Program-made: the position numbers and the translations under genes
The notes under the pieces: model-generated
The model's database searches: none
Told to the model about the DNA's origin: nothing
What the model saw: the letters and a program-made list of their open reading frames with translations, nothing else
NCBI RefSeq assembly: GCF_004123795.1
Contig: NZ_MSSM01000030.1
Location: forward strand, 1-64,000
Length of the DNA: 64,000 nucleotides
From: Lacticaseibacillus chiayiensis
GTDB taxonomy: Bacteria > Bacillota > Bacilli > Lactobacillales > Lactobacillaceae
Reading direction: 5' to 3'
Shown here: piece after piece, positions 38,340 through 47,935 of the stretch
Position numbering within the stretch: the stretch's first letter is position 1
Layout of the letters: each line of letters begins with the position of its first letter

Positions 38340-38615
38340 ATGGCAAACAAAGCAGAATTGATCGAAAGCGTTGCGACTGCAACCGGTTTGACCAAGAAGG
38401 ACGCAACCGCAGCTGTTGATGCAGTTTTCGGTTCCATCCAGGATTCCCTTTCAAAGGGTGACAAGGTTCAATTAATCGGCTTTGGCAACTTCGAAGTTCG
38501 TGAGCGTGCTGCTCGTAAGGGTCGCAACCCACAAACCGGTGCCGAGATCAAGATCCCAGCATCTAAAGTACCAGCATTCAAGCCTGGTAAAGCACTCAAG
38601 GATGCCGTTAAATAA
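38340..38615 (+). CDS. hup: DNA-binding protein HU
   Basis: Abundant histone-like protein that bends DNA and compacts the nucleoid. The 91 residues match HU throughout, with [12 protein letters not shown] at the start, [20 protein letters not shown] and the DNA-binding arm region ending in [14 protein letters not shown]. The ATG at 38340 is eight bases after GGAGGTG; an ATG two codons upstream would add two residues not usual for HU. Codon use is biased as in highly expressed genes. Confidence 0.97.
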   Translation: MANKAELIESVATATGLTKKDATAAVDAVFGSIQDSLSKGDKVQLIGFGNFEVRERAARKGRNPQTGAEIKIPASKVPAFKPGKALKDAVK

Positions 38616-38651
38616 ACGGTTCAATTGAGTCAGCTGTTAAAGTATCACCAG

Positions 38652-38679
38652 AAACCGAGTCTTAGTGGACTCGGTTTTT
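38652..38679 (+). terminator. Terminator of hup
   Basis: AAACCGAGTC pairs with GACTCGGTTT around a six-base loop and ends in T residues. Confidence 0.9.
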
Positions 38680-38733
38680 GCGCGTTTTGATAGAGATAAG
38701 TCATGATGTGTTCGCTGGCTCGAATATCGGAGG

Positions 38734-38856
38734 ACGCTCATATTAACGCTTTCACCGGCGCAGAAGTCGGAGTGTAAGGGCCATAGTCGCAATGGCCTAA
38801 GCCCGGGCCATCACGCCTAAGGCCGCTTACACTCCGACTTCTAAGCGCGCCGGTTC
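38734..38856. repeat. Palindromic intergenic repeat, copy 3a
   Basis: First unit of a tandem pair, in inverted orientation relative to the other loci. Arms AGAAGTCGGAGTGTAAG (38762-38778) and its exact complement (38826-38842) pair over 17 bp, flanked by a second inverted pair (GCTTTCACCGGCGC with GCGCGCCGGTTCACGC). Centre GGCCATAG...GGCC with GGGCC. Confidence 0.85.
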
Positions 38857-38979
38857 ACGCTCATATTAACGCGTTCACCGGCGCAGAAGTCTGCGTGTAA
38901 GGGCCATAGTCGCAATGGCCTAAGCCCGGGCCATCACGCCTAAGGCCGCTTACACTCCGACTTCTAAGCGCGCCGGTTC
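38857..38979. repeat. Palindromic intergenic repeat, copy 3b (tandem duplicate)
   Basis: Repeats copy 3a at an exact 123-base period with three differences seen, all in the left arm (acgct/acgcg and tcggag/tctgcg). ACGCTCA of a third unit follows. Two of the differences break pairs with the unchanged right arm. Confidence 0.9.
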
Positions 38980-39044
38980 ACGCTCACGCATGTTAAACTT
39001 AAGTGTAATGAATTTGTTTTGACTTTTCAGATACGGAGGCAGCT

Positions 39045-40313
39045 ATGAGTTACGCACAAAAAATGCTCGATGCACTTGAAGCAGGTCAGATGGAGACGGC
39101 GCGTCAACTTTTTACGCAGGTTTTGAAACATGATGACGACGAAACCCAATATAATCTCGCTGAAGAACTTTACGCCATGGGTTTCAATGGTCAGGCTAAG
39201 CGGCTGTATCAAGGCCTGTTAGGTCGTTATCCGGATCAAGGCGATTTGGCCACTGCCTTAGCCGACATTGCGGTCTCTGACGGCGATACAGATGCTGCGC
39301 TGAATTATCTGAGTCGCATTCAGTCAGGTGATCCGGCTTATGTCCAAAGTCTGGTAAGCGCCGCCGATGTTTATCAGACACTGGGGTTGTATGAAGTCAG
39401 CGAGCGGAAGTTATTGGAAGCCAAGAAGTTAGCACCGAAAGAGCCGGTCGTAACATTTGCGCTTGGTGAGTTTTATTTTGACTGGGGACATTTCCCTCAG
39501 GCGATTGCGGCCTATAACGAGCTTCTTGCCGCCGGAACCAAGGAACTTGCCGGGGTGAGTATTGAAGCGCGGCTAGCGGCCAGTCTGGCACAAACCGGCC
39601 AGTATGAAGACGCAGTAGCTGCTTATGAAGACGTTGGGGTGGACGCGTTGGATCTAAATGACCGGTTTGAACTTGGTGGTTTGTATTTGCAACTGGACGA
39701 TCCGGCTAAAGCAATTACCAACTTGCAGGCGGTGATTGATACCGACCCCAGCTATGCAAATGCTTATTTACCGCTTGCACGTGCGTATGAGGCCCAAAAT
39801 CAGCCTGACAAGGCCCTAGACATCGTTCAAGCCGGCGTCATGGTCGATAATACGAATCCAGACCTATACGCGTTAGGCGGCAAATTAGCGCTTAGTGAAG
39901 ATAATCCCGATTTAGCCGAGAATTATTTAAAAAAAGCACTGAAAATAGATCCGGAAGATCAAGGCAATATGTTGGCATGGAGTAACTTCTTGGTTCAGCA
40001 GGAACGCGATCAGGAAAATATTGATTTTCTCAGTCAGATTGATCGCAGCGGTGATGTTGATCCACAGATTTACTGGAATATGGCGAAAAGTTACGATCGG
40101 ATGGATGACGTAAAAAAAGCCCGGGAGAATTACCTGTTGGCGTTTAATCGCTTCCAGGATTCACCAGACTTTCTTCATGATTTGATTGATTTCTTCCAGT
40201 CAACCGGTGCTCGGGCTGAACTCAAAGCTGCTTTGGTTCGTTACCTGAAATTGGTACCGACCGATGATGACATGCAAATGCGTTTAGATGAACTCAATGA
40301 TGAGGCGGATTAA
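39045..40313 (+). CDS. Tetratricopeptide repeat protein
   Basis: A 422-residue soluble protein made almost entirely of TPR helical pairs, for example DLATALADIAVSDGDTDAAL, YANAYLPLARAYEAQNQPDK and NPDLAENYLKKALKIDPED. Such proteins act as scaffolds; the partner is unknown. GGAGG precedes the ATG. It comes 65 bases after the tandem repeat and converges with the YitT gene with only nine bases between, with no terminator. Confidence 0.88.
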   Translation: MSYAQKMLDALEAGQMETARQLFTQVLKHDDDETQYNLAEELYAMGFNGQAKRLYQGLLGRYPDQGDLATALADIAVSDGDTDAALNYLSRIQSGDPAYVQSLVSAADVYQTLGLYEVSERKLLEAKKLAPKEPVVTFALGEFYFDWGHFPQAIAAYNELLAAGTKELAGVSIEARLAASLAQTGQYEDAVAAYEDVGVDALDLNDRFELGGLYLQLDDPAKAITNLQAVIDTDPSYANAYLPLARAYEAQNQPDKALDIVQAGVMVDNTNPDLYALGGKLALSEDNPDLAENYLKKALKIDPEDQGNMLAWSNFLVQQERDQENIDFLSQIDRSGDVDPQIYWNMAKSYDRMDDVKKARENYLLAFNRFQDSPDFLHDLIDFFQSTGARAELKAALVRYLKLVPTDDDMQMRLDELNDEAD

Positions 40314-40322
40314 AGCGCGTGA

Positions 40323-41201
40323 TTAGTGGCCGAACAGAAGCCGTCGCCGTTTCTTTTGGTAAGTGAAGCCTTCGCCTAATGCTTCGTGGACGTCAAGAAT
40401 GCTGATGAAAGCGTGGGGATCGATGGCTTCAATTAACCGTTTCGTATAGGCGATTTCTGTTGAGGCGACAACCGCGTAAACGACTTGCTTGCGGTCATGC
40501 GCAAAGCCACCTTCCGCATGCAAAAAGGTAGTGCCGCGCTCGAGATCATTCATGATCGCCGTGGCAATGGCCTGACTGTGATCCGAGACGATCAGCACAC
40601 CTTTGGCTGCATACGCCCCATCCAACGTAAAGTTGACGATGCGGGAAAATACGTAGGCACCCAGCAGTGTGTACATCATCAATTCAAGATTCAAGTAAGT
40701 CAGTGAAATGGTCAAAACGATCGCATCAAAAATGAGCAACGTTCGACCCATCGGCACCCCGGTTTGTTGTTCGACAATTCTGGCCACAACATCGGTGCCG
40801 CCAGTTGTGCCACCATGACGATAAATCAAGCCGCTGCCAAAACCGCCAAAAAGACCCGCCAGTACCCCGGAAATGAATAAATCATGATGAATGTCGATGC
40901 TCAGTGGAACCCGTTGCCAGATCCACAGCCATGCCGACAACATCAACGTTCCGAAAATCGTATACGCCAACGCCCGTTTTCCCAGAAACTTATAACCGAC
41001 GATGAGAAGCGGGATATTAAGCAGTACCGTGCTATAAGCCGGATCTACATGCCACCAGTAACGAATCAGCAGTGTAATCCCCGTGACACCGCCTTCTGCC
41101 AGGTGGTTGGCGATGTTAATATAGACTAAGCCAAATCCGTATAAAGCACAACCGATAACGATCATCAAAAGATCCAGACATACCCGCATGTTGCGTGACA
41201 T
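40323..41201 (-). CDS. YitT family membrane protein
   Basis: A 292-residue protein with five to six membrane segments (about 8-190) and GGTTGGTDVVARI typical of the YitT/DUF161 family, plus a C-terminal soluble DUF2179 domain (about 195-280, KGVLIVSDHSQAIATAIMN). Function unknown. GGGAGGCACC gives a good ribosome site at 41201. Upstream lies a 417-base stretch without a recognisable gene. Confidence 0.85.
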   Translation of the reverse strand: MSRNMRVCLDLLMIVIGCALYGFGLVYINIANHLAEGGVTGITLLIRYWWHVDPAYSTVLLNIPLLIVGYKFLGKRALAYTIFGTLMLSAWLWIWQRVPLSIDIHHDLFISGVLAGLFGGFGSGLIYRHGGTTGGTDVVARIVEQQTGVPMGRTLLIFDAIVLTISLTYLNLELMMYTLLGAYVFSRIVNFTLDGAYAAKGVLIVSDHSQAIATAIMNDLERGTTFLHAEGGFAHDRKQVVYAVVASTEIAYTKRLIEAIDPHAFISILDVHEALGEGFTYQKKRRRLLFGH

Positions 41202-41618
41202 AAGGTGCCTCCCAAAAAAGAATTTAAGCTCATTTTAACAGAAATCTTATCTTGCGGTATTTTTGAGGTAAGGTCAACACCAAGACAAGAGGAGTTTGTT
41301 AACAGCACTCAAATATGACGAATAATATGGAATCAAGCGGTACAACATGGACAGAATAATTAAGTGGAAGCTGTCCGCGTGTTCAAACCAAGTTAACTGG
41401 CGAAATGTATTGACAAGAGCCTGAATCGGTACTGTATGTAGGCTATACCCTTAAAATTCAGGAGGCGGTCACTGTCATGCTGAATTATTTCTGAGTGGGA
41501 ATACCGTTGTTGACAGGATTAAATGAAATGTAGGATTGTCAATCAAGAAAGGAAATATATAAAACTTTTATTGGTGTCAAAGAGACATTCTTCCACGTTT
41601 TATATAGCAGTAGGGTAA
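41202..41618. other. Gene-free intergenic stretch between yitT and cca
   Basis: A 417-base region with two TTGACA hexamers (41410-41415 and 41510-41515), each with only weak -10 candidates, and a five-codon mini-ORF (41477-41494, ATG ... TGA) 11 bases after GGAGG (41461-41465). One of the hexamers probably belongs to the cca promoter. No homology or clear hairpin terminator was recognised. Confidence 0.5.
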
Positions 41619-42815
41619 ATGCAGTTAGATTTAAAGCAGCCTGATTTTCAAGCTGCAATTCCTATTTTAAAAAAAATCGAAGCAGCCGGTTATGAAGCCT
41701 ATTTTGTGGGCGGTAGTGTGCGCGATGCGTTGTTAGGGCTGCCGATCCATGATGTCGACATTGCCAGTTCAGCTTACCCGGAGGAGATTAAGCGCATTTT
41801 TAAGCGCACCGTCGATACCGGTATCGAGCATGGAACTGTGATGGTGTTGGACCATGGGACAGGATATGAAGTTACCACATTTCGAACCGAGTCGCGGTAT
41901 CAGGATTTTCGGCGGCCCGATCACGTGACATTTGTCCGGTCATTGGCAGAAGATCTCAAACGCCGAGACTTTACGATTAATGCCTTGGCAGTTCGCCATG
42001 ACGGCACGATTATTGATTTATTCGATGGATTGACCGATTTGAAAAACCACCAGTTGCGAGCAGTTGGCGATCCGCACGAGCGTTTTCATGAGGATGCACT
42101 GCGGATGATGCGTGCCGTCCGGTTTGAAAGTCAGCTGGGTTTTCACATTGAGCCGGCAACCAAAGAAGCGATTACAGCTAATGCTCCGCTGCTAAAGCAT
42201 ATTTCGGTAGAACGGATTGCGGCGGAATTTAATCGGCTTTTGATAGGGATTGATCGACGGTTTGGTATTCAAGACTTTGTGACGACCGGCTTGTTTGCGT
42301 ATGCCCCGGCACTGGCTGGCCAGCGAACGGCTTTATGGCACTTTAGCGAGTTGCCGGACACCACTTTTAGCGGCATTGCCAGTGGTTGGAGCGCGCTACT
42401 TTTTATGCTTAAGTTAAATCCGGAAGCGACCTTAAAAGCCTGGAAGCAATCTAACGACTTAATTGCCGTGGTTAGCCAAACAGTGACACTATTGGCTAAA
42501 ATGCCGACGCCGACAGCCTGGGATTTGTATACTGCCGGCTCCCGTGCCGTGGCAGTTGCTGGTGAAGTAGCAGTCTTGCTGAAACCGGACTTTGATCAGC
42601 AGGCACTGGCAGCTGCGTATGCCCAGCTGCCAATTCACGCCAAAAAAGAGCTCGCACTGACCGGCCGTGACCTCATTGCTGCTGGCGTTCGCCCAGGACC
42701 AATGATGGGAAAGCTGCTTCATCAAGTTGAATCACAAGTTGTAGCTGGTGTTTTGCCTAACGATCCCAAAAAGTTGTTGTCTGCAGCAATTGAAATGTCT
42801 CGAGAACGGCAGTGA
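41619..42815 (+). CDS. cca: CCA tRNA nucleotidyltransferase
   Basis: Adds or repairs the CCA 3' end of tRNAs. The 398 residues match the class II enzyme: [21 protein letters not shown] at about 32-52 with the catalytic DxD, the [12 protein letters not shown] motif, and the [16 protein letters not shown] helix. An AGTAGGG site lies ahead of the ATG. Together with rnz in this window it covers tRNA 3' maturation. Confidence 0.95.
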   Translation: MQLDLKQPDFQAAIPILKKIEAAGYEAYFVGGSVRDALLGLPIHDVDIASSAYPEEIKRIFKRTVDTGIEHGTVMVLDHGTGYEVTTFRTESRYQDFRRPDHVTFVRSLAEDLKRRDFTINALAVRHDGTIIDLFDGLTDLKNHQLRAVGDPHERFHEDALRMMRAVRFESQLGFHIEPATKEAITANAPLLKHISVERIAAEFNRLLIGIDRRFGIQDFVTTGLFAYAPALAGQRTALWHFSELPDTTFSGIASGWSALLFMLKLNPEATLKAWKQSNDLIAVVSQTVTLLAKMPTPTAWDLYTAGSRAVAVAGEVAVLLKPDFDQQALAAAYAQLPIHAKKELALTGRDLIAAGVRPGPMMGKLLHQVESQVVAGVLPNDPKKLLSAAIEMSRERQ

Positions 42816-42940
42816 GTGTGTTATGATGGGCATGTAAGCACATACAACAACGTCACGTCAGGATTAATGGGTGGTCGCAAGGCTTCCCAAAAGTTTCTGA
42901 CCAACCTTGATGCTGATGTGATCGTGAAGGGGGATTTCTA

Positions 42941-43396
42941 ATGGCAGAACATGTTTTTGAACAATTGGTTTTTCATTTTCGTAATGGTGATGAATGGACG
43001 GTCCAGCATGATGAGCTGGCCGATGTCTGGATCAGCCGGGTGACCACCAGTTATGGGCGGATTCACGGCGGCCAGATTCAGGAAATTCATCCTTGCAAGA
43101 GCTTTAAGGTTGAGATTTTACCGGAAGCCGATCATGTCAAATCAAGCGATATCAATACCGGTTCACTTGAAATGGGGATGTTTGGCCGCGCTACGAAATA
43201 TCAGGACATTGAAAAAATGGACTTGGTATTCGACGCTGAAGCCAAAAAGCAGGTTCAAATATACTTCCCGTTTAAGCAAAAAGATCCGAGCGGGCTTGAT
43301 AATGAGTATCAAACCAGCAAGCTCGCCAAGAATGGCCATCTTTACATCGTTATCGATGCCCAACATACCGTGGACGATGAATATCCGCGGATTTAA
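42941..43396 (+). CDS. Conserved protein of unknown function
   Basis: A 151-residue soluble acidic protein preceded by a clear AAGGGGG site at 42928. It begins MAEHVFEQLVFHFRNGDEW and is predicted mostly beta strand with an alternating pattern; no known motif or membrane segment was recognised. It lies between cca and an ABC-F ATPase gene and codon use fits the neighbours, so it is a real resident gene. No function is proposed. Confidence 0.7.
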   Translation: MAEHVFEQLVFHFRNGDEWTVQHDELADVWISRVTTSYGRIHGGQIQEIHPCKSFKVEILPEADHVKSSDINTGSLEMGMFGRATKYQDIEKMDLVFDAEAKKQVQIYFPFKQKDPSGLDNEYQTSKLAKNGHLYIVIDAQHTVDDEYPRI

Positions 43397-43491
43397 GGCA
43401 GCAAACAGGCAGGTCGACAAGTGAGTCGGCCTTTTCTTGTGCTTTGCTTCTTGCTAAGATGGACAACGATACAAAGGAAATGAGGGACAAC

Positions 43492-45384
43492 ATGCAGACG
43501 CTAACAGCAGAGGGCCTGAGTAAGGCATACGGTGACAAACAATTATTCAAACAAATTGATTTTCTAGTCAATGAAGGCGAACGGATCGGATTGATCGGGG
43601 TGAACGGTACCGGAAAGACTACGTTGATTCGCGCCTTAGCCGGGCTGGAAGCATTAGATGCCGGCACGGTTAAAACGCCGAAGAATTACCGCATCAGCTA
43701 TTTGGCCCAAGTGCCTGATCTTGATCCTAATTTGCCGATTATGGATGCCATCTATCGCGGAGATTCGCCGGTTTTTCAAGCTATTCGGCAATATGAACGG
43801 GCATTGGCGGCTTACACCAAGGATCCGCTGAATCAAGCGAAAACCGATGCCTACACCAAAGCCGACGCCCGCATGACCCAGGAAGACGCATGGTCGGCTG
43901 AAACCGATATTAAGACGATTCTGACACAGTTGCATATTGACGACTTGTCGGCCCGTGTCGGCAATCTCTCCGGCGGGCAGCAAAAGCGGGTTGGTCTGGC
44001 GCAGGTTTTAATTGAATCACCTGATCTTTTGCTGTTGGATGAGCCGACGAACCATCTCGACTTTGATTCCATTGCCTGGCTCGAAAAATATTTAAGCAAT
44101 TATCGCGGCGCCTTAATCGTGGTCACTCATGATCGCTACTTTTTGGATCGCGTAACCAACCGCATTTTTGAGCTGGATCGCGGCCAACTTTTCCAGTATC
44201 AAGGCAACTATCAGGCATATGTTGCCAAAAAGGCTGATCAACTGGAAGCCGAGAAATCAGCTAATCACAAACAGATGCAACTTTATCGTCAGGAATTGGC
44301 TTGGATGCACGCAGGCGCCCAAGCACGGTCAACCAAGCAACAGGCGCGGATCAATCGATTCAAAGAGCTGCAAGCGGCTAAAGAGGATGCCCCTGCGCCT
44401 GATCAACAATTGGACTCGATCCAGATTGCCAGTACACGCCTTGGCAAAAAAGTCATCGAAATGCATCACGCCAACCTGAGTTTCGGTCATCAGGTCATAT
44501 TAAATGATTTTAACTGGTTGGTGCAGCCGGGAACCCGTATTGGTATTACCGGACAAAACGGCGCCGGCAAGTCCACTTTACTCAATATTATTGCTGGCAA
44601 GCAGAAACTGGATAGCGGCACGATTTCGTTAGGTGAAACGGTTCAGTTGGGATATTACACCCAGATGAATACCGATCTCGATCCAAATAAACGGATCATT
44701 ACCTATCTACAGGAAGTCGGCGAAGAAGTTGTGCAAGCAGATGGTCAGCGGGTATCAGTGACCCAGATGCTGGAACAGTTTCTGTTTCCGCGCAGTATGC
44801 ATGGCACGTTAATCGGGCGACTTTCCGGTGGTGAAAAGCGGCGGTTGTATTTGTTGCAGGTGCTCATGCGACAACCGAATGTTTTGCTGTTGGATGAACC
44901 GACGAATGATTTGGATATTGCAACGTTAACTGTTTTGGAAGACTATCTGGATCATTTTCCCGGCACCGTGATCACCGTATCGCATGATCGCTATTTTCTT
45001 GATAAAGTGGCCGACCAGTTGCTGATCTTCATTGGTAATGGCCAGATTGACAGTGCCGTGGGTGAATTTTCCGATTACCTGGCCAAACAAGCCGCGCAAT
45101 CGGCAACACCAAAGCCTAAGCTTGCCACATCCAAACCGGCACCGGAAAAAGTTGCGCCGAAAGCGAAGTCGAAGCTCACATACGCTGAAAAAATAGAGTA
45201 TGATAAACTCCAACAAGAACTTGATGAACTAGATGAGCGCTTGGCCAAAGTGAAGGCGGAAATGGCGGATGTCAACGGCGAAGATTACGTTAAATTAGGT
45301 GATCTTCAGGCAAAAATTGACAAAATCAACCAGACGATTGACCAGAAGTTCGACCGATTCGCCGAGCTGGATCAATATGTATGA
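43492..45384 (+). CDS. ABC-F ATPase (YfmR/Uup-like)
   Basis: Soluble ATPase with two ABC cassettes and no membrane part; ABC-F proteins act on stalled ribosomes. The 630 residues have Walker A GVNGTGKTT (about 37) and GQNGAGKST (about 358), signatures LSGGQQKR and LSGGEKRR, Walker B LLLLDEPTNHLD and VLLLDEPTNDLD, the linker between (about 230-300) and a C-terminal basic coiled-coil (about 540-630), which points to the Uup/YfmR subgroup. Start by GAGGG at 43492; an ATG four codons earlier is too close to its own site. Two bases past 25 from thyA. Confidence 0.88.
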   Translation: MQTLTAEGLSKAYGDKQLFKQIDFLVNEGERIGLIGVNGTGKTTLIRALAGLEALDAGTVKTPKNYRISYLAQVPDLDPNLPIMDAIYRGDSPVFQAIRQYERALAAYTKDPLNQAKTDAYTKADARMTQEDAWSAETDIKTILTQLHIDDLSARVGNLSGGQQKRVGLAQVLIESPDLLLLDEPTNHLDFDSIAWLEKYLSNYRGALIVVTHDRYFLDRVTNRIFELDRGQLFQYQGNYQAYVAKKADQLEAEKSANHKQMQLYRQELAWMHAGAQARSTKQQARINRFKELQAAKEDAPAPDQQLDSIQIASTRLGKKVIEMHHANLSFGHQVILNDFNWLVQPGTRIGITGQNGAGKSTLLNIIAGKQKLDSGTISLGETVQLGYYTQMNTDLDPNKRIITYLQEVGEEVVQADGQRVSVTQMLEQFLFPRSMHGTLIGRLSGGEKRRLYLLQVLMRQPNVLLLDEPTNDLDIATLTVLEDYLDHFPGTVITVSHDRYFLDKVADQLLIFIGNGQIDSAVGEFSDYLAKQAAQSATPKPKLATSKPAPEKVAPKAKSKLTYAEKIEYDKLQQELDELDERLAKVKAEMADVNGEDYVKLGDLQAKIDKINQTIDQKFDRFAELDQYV

Positions 45385-45411
45385 GCAATGAACGATAGAA
45401 GGGGAAAGACG

Positions 45412-46362
45412 ATGTTAGAGCAGCCATATCTCGATCTTGCAAAAAAAGTCCTGGATGAAGGACATTTCAAACCCGATCGGACCCACACCGGAACTTACAG
45501 TATTTTTGGGCATCAAATGCGCTTTAATCTCAGCAAGGGATTTCCGTTGCTGACGACTAAAAAAGTGCCGTTTGGTTTGATTAAAAGTGAACTATTATGG
45601 TTCTTGCGTGGCGACACCAACATTCGGTTCTTACTGCAACACAAAAACCACATTTGGGATGAATGGGCGTTTGAAAAGTGGGTTGGCAGCCCGGAGTACC
45701 ATGGGCCGGATATGACGGATTTTGGTCATCGCCGGGTAAAAGATCCTGAGTTTGCAAAAGTTTATCAGGAAGAAATGGCCAAATTCGATGAAAAGGTGTT
45801 AACTGATGATGACTTCGCTGCGAAATATGGCGATCTAGGCTTGGTTTATGGTTCCCAGTGGCGTGCCTGGCGCACTAGTACCGGGCAAACCATCGACCAG
45901 CTAGGGGATGTTATCGAGCAGATCAAGAACCATCCATACTCGCGGCGCTTGATTGTGTCAGCTTGGAATCCCGAGGATGTTCCGACCATGGCATTGCCGC
46001 CTTGCCACACGCTTTATCAGTTTTATGTTAATGATGGTAAGTTGTCTTTGCAACTTTACCAACGGTCAGGCGATATTTTTCTGGGTGTCCCTTTTAACAT
46101 TGCCTCATATGCGCTATTGACGCATTTAGTCGCGCATCAGTGCGGGCTAAAAGTCGGCGAGTTCGTTCATACATTCGGCGATGCACATCTGTATGTCAAT
46201 CACATTGATCAAATTAAAGAACAACTGACACGCACCCCGCGTCCGGCACCAAAATTGTTTTTAAATCCAGATAAGCACGATATTTTTGATTTTGAGATGA
46301 AAGATATCAAACTGCTGAACTATGATCCTTACCCGGCCATCAAAGCGCCCGTCGCGGTTTGA
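45412..46362 (+). CDS. thyA: Thymidylate synthase
   Basis: Methylates dUMP to dTMP using methylene-tetrahydrofolate. The 316 residues equal the length of the well-known 'L. casei' enzyme, with the catalytic Cys in [12 protein letters not shown] (about 198), the [19 protein letters not shown] motif and the 50-residue insertion (about 88-140) that distinguishes this long form. The ATG follows AAGGGGA. It is followed by dfrA, which regenerates tetrahydrofolate from the dihydrofolate made here. Confidence 0.97.
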   Translation: MLEQPYLDLAKKVLDEGHFKPDRTHTGTYSIFGHQMRFNLSKGFPLLTTKKVPFGLIKSELLWFLRGDTNIRFLLQHKNHIWDEWAFEKWVGSPEYHGPDMTDFGHRRVKDPEFAKVYQEEMAKFDEKVLTDDDFAAKYGDLGLVYGSQWRAWRTSTGQTIDQLGDVIEQIKNHPYSRRLIVSAWNPEDVPTMALPPCHTLYQFYVNDGKLSLQLYQRSGDIFLGVPFNIASYALLTHLVAHQCGLKVGEFVHTFGDAHLYVNHIDQIKEQLTRTPRPAPKLFLNPDKHDIFDFEMKDIKLLNYDPYPAIKAPVAV

Positions 46363-46468
46363 CTGGCTTGTAAGGAGATTCGTAGGGTAGGGTCCGGTTT
46401 GACCATTGATAGCAAAGTTGCTTATCTAGGGACTTGGGGATTTTTCAACGATCAAGGAGGAGTTGTAT

Positions 46469-46960
46469 ATGACCGAATTTTTATGGGCACAGGATCGCAA
46501 TGGCGTTATCGGTAAGGACGGCCGTTTACCTTGGCATCTGCCAGATGATTTACATTATTTTCGGGCACAAACAGTGGGAAAAATCATGGTTGTGGGGCGG
46601 CGTACTTACGAAAGCTTTCCGAAGCGGCCGCTGCCTGAGCGCACGAATGTTGTTTTGACCTATCAAGCCAATTATCAGGCGCCAGGAGCCGTGGTGCTGC
46701 ACGATGTCTCTGAGGTTTTTGCTTACGCTAAGCAGCACCCTGACCAGGATCTTGTCATCGCAGGCGGCGCGCAAATCTTTACGGCCTTTAAAGATGACGT
46801 TGATACCTTGTTGGTCACGCGATTGGACGGAAGTTTTGATGGTGATACAAAAATGATCCCGTTGGACTGGGATGCCTTCACTAAAGTATCCAGCCGTACC
46901 GTTGAAGACGCCAACCCAGACTTGACCCACACGTATGAAGTTTGGAAAAAGAAAGCTTAA
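46469..46960 (+). CDS. dfrA: Dihydrofolate reductase
   Basis: Reduces dihydrofolate to tetrahydrofolate with NADPH and is the target of trimethoprim and methotrexate. The 163 residues carry the signature [19 protein letters not shown] with the catalytic Asp, [10 protein letters not shown] and VIAGGAQIF. It closely resembles the classical 'L. casei' DHFR from memory. AAGGAGG lies eight bases before the ATG. It forms a thyA-dfrA pair, with 106 bases between. Confidence 0.97.
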   Translation: MTEFLWAQDRNGVIGKDGRLPWHLPDDLHYFRAQTVGKIMVVGRRTYESFPKRPLPERTNVVLTYQANYQAPGAVVLHDVSEVFAYAKQHPDQDLVIAGGAQIFTAFKDDVDTLLVTRLDGSFDGDTKMIPLDWDAFTKVSSRTVEDANPDLTHTYEVWKKKA

Positions 46961-47038
46961 TTTAATGCGGTAAGTTCGGTAACTCTTGATGTATGATTTG
47001 CCAGCAAAACGTGCCGAGGAAAAAATCACGGCAACAAT

Positions 47039-47091
47039 AGCCACGCAAAAACGTCTCTCCATCATTGTGGAAGAGACGTTTTTGCGTGGCT
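47039..47091. terminator. Bidirectional terminator, 20-bp perfect stem
   Basis: A 20-base arm starting AGCCACGCAAAAACG (47039-47058) is perfectly complementary to 47072-47091, with a 13-base loop. TTTT follows on the plus strand. It separates dfrA from the converging hemolysin III gene. Confidence 0.85.
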
Positions 47092-47100
47092 GTTTTCGAT

Positions 47101-47742
47101 TTACAGATAAAAGTAAATTGATAAGTACATGCACAAGCTGCCAAGGATGACGAAGAGATGCCAGATAACGTGGATGTATGGGATGCCTTTTTGCAAGTAG
47201 AGCATAGCGCCGCCAGTGTAAGCCAGACCACCAGCCACTAATAGACCAAATCCAACCGGACCAAGGTGATGCCAAAGCGGGACCATGCCGATCACGCAGA
47301 GCCAACCTAACACCACGTAAATCATGGTTTCCAAATGTTTAAAGCGGTTCAGAAAAAAGAGCTTATAGCCAATTCCCCCGAGACATAAGGCCCAGATGGC
47401 GATCAAAAGACCGGTCCCCAGTTTTCCGCCAATAGCTACCAAACAGTAAGGCAGGTAGGAACCAGCGATTAAAATGAAGACGCCGGAATGATCTAACACC
47501 TGCAAAACATGGCGGGCCTTGCTAAAATAAAAACCATGAAAAGCAGTTGAAGCGGTGTAAAGCAACATCAGCGAAATGCCGAACCCAATGAGGCTGAGCA
47601 ATTCGATCCGATTACCACTATGTACCCCTTTAACGCCCAAAAGGACAGTTCCCATCACGGCCAAGCCGAGTGCAAACGCATGGGTGATGGCACTAAACAT
47701 TTCATTGTTAAATTCGTAATGGCTTGATTTTGACACGCGCAT
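47101..47742 (-). CDS. Hemolysin III/PAQR family membrane protein
   Basis: A 213-residue protein with seven hydrophobic segments and the family residues: SAITHAFALGLA near the N-terminus, TASTAFHGFY, LDHSGVFILIAGSYLPYCL and IHVIWHLFVILGS, whose Asp/His residues would bind zinc. The start at 47742 has AAGGAGG; an earlier in-frame start lacks one. Hemolytic activity is not implied; most relatives are of unknown role. Confidence 0.88.
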   Translation of the reverse strand: MRVSKSSHYEFNNEMFSAITHAFALGLAVMGTVLLGVKGVHSGNRIELLSLIGFGISLMLLYTASTAFHGFYFSKARHVLQVLDHSGVFILIAGSYLPYCLVAIGGKLGTGLLIAIWALCLGGIGYKLFFLNRFKHLETMIYVVLGWLCVIGMVPLWHHLGPVGFGLLVAGGLAYTGGAMLYLQKGIPYIHVIWHLFVILGSLCMYLSIYFYL

Positions 47743-47867
47743 TGCCAACCTCCTTGATGACGGCCGCGTAAATTTTTGAATGCGACCATCACTGCTTCGT
47801 ATCAAATTCTACCATGTTGCGGTTTACAACACAACACAATGTAGTTATGATAACTAGGTAATGTATA

Positions 47868-47896
47868 CTGACATTGATTGGGGAGTTTGCTATAAT
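47868..47896 (+). promoter_or_regulatory. Promoter of degV
   Basis: CTGACA (47868-47873) and a perfect TATAAT (47891-47896) are 17 bases apart. Confidence 0.75.
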
Positions 47897-47935
47897 GTGA
47901 AAGTAGACGAACCTAACAGAAAGCGTGGCTCAGAC

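Noticed and set aside
38734-38986. Tandem repeat considered as a CRISPR array
   Set aside because: Units are 123 bases, palindromic and contiguous with no unique spacers and no cas genes.
46550-47305. A 251-codon minus-strand frame across dfrA and the hemolysin III gene
   Set aside because: It overlaps two well-supported genes and a 20-bp terminator hairpin, so it is a shadow.
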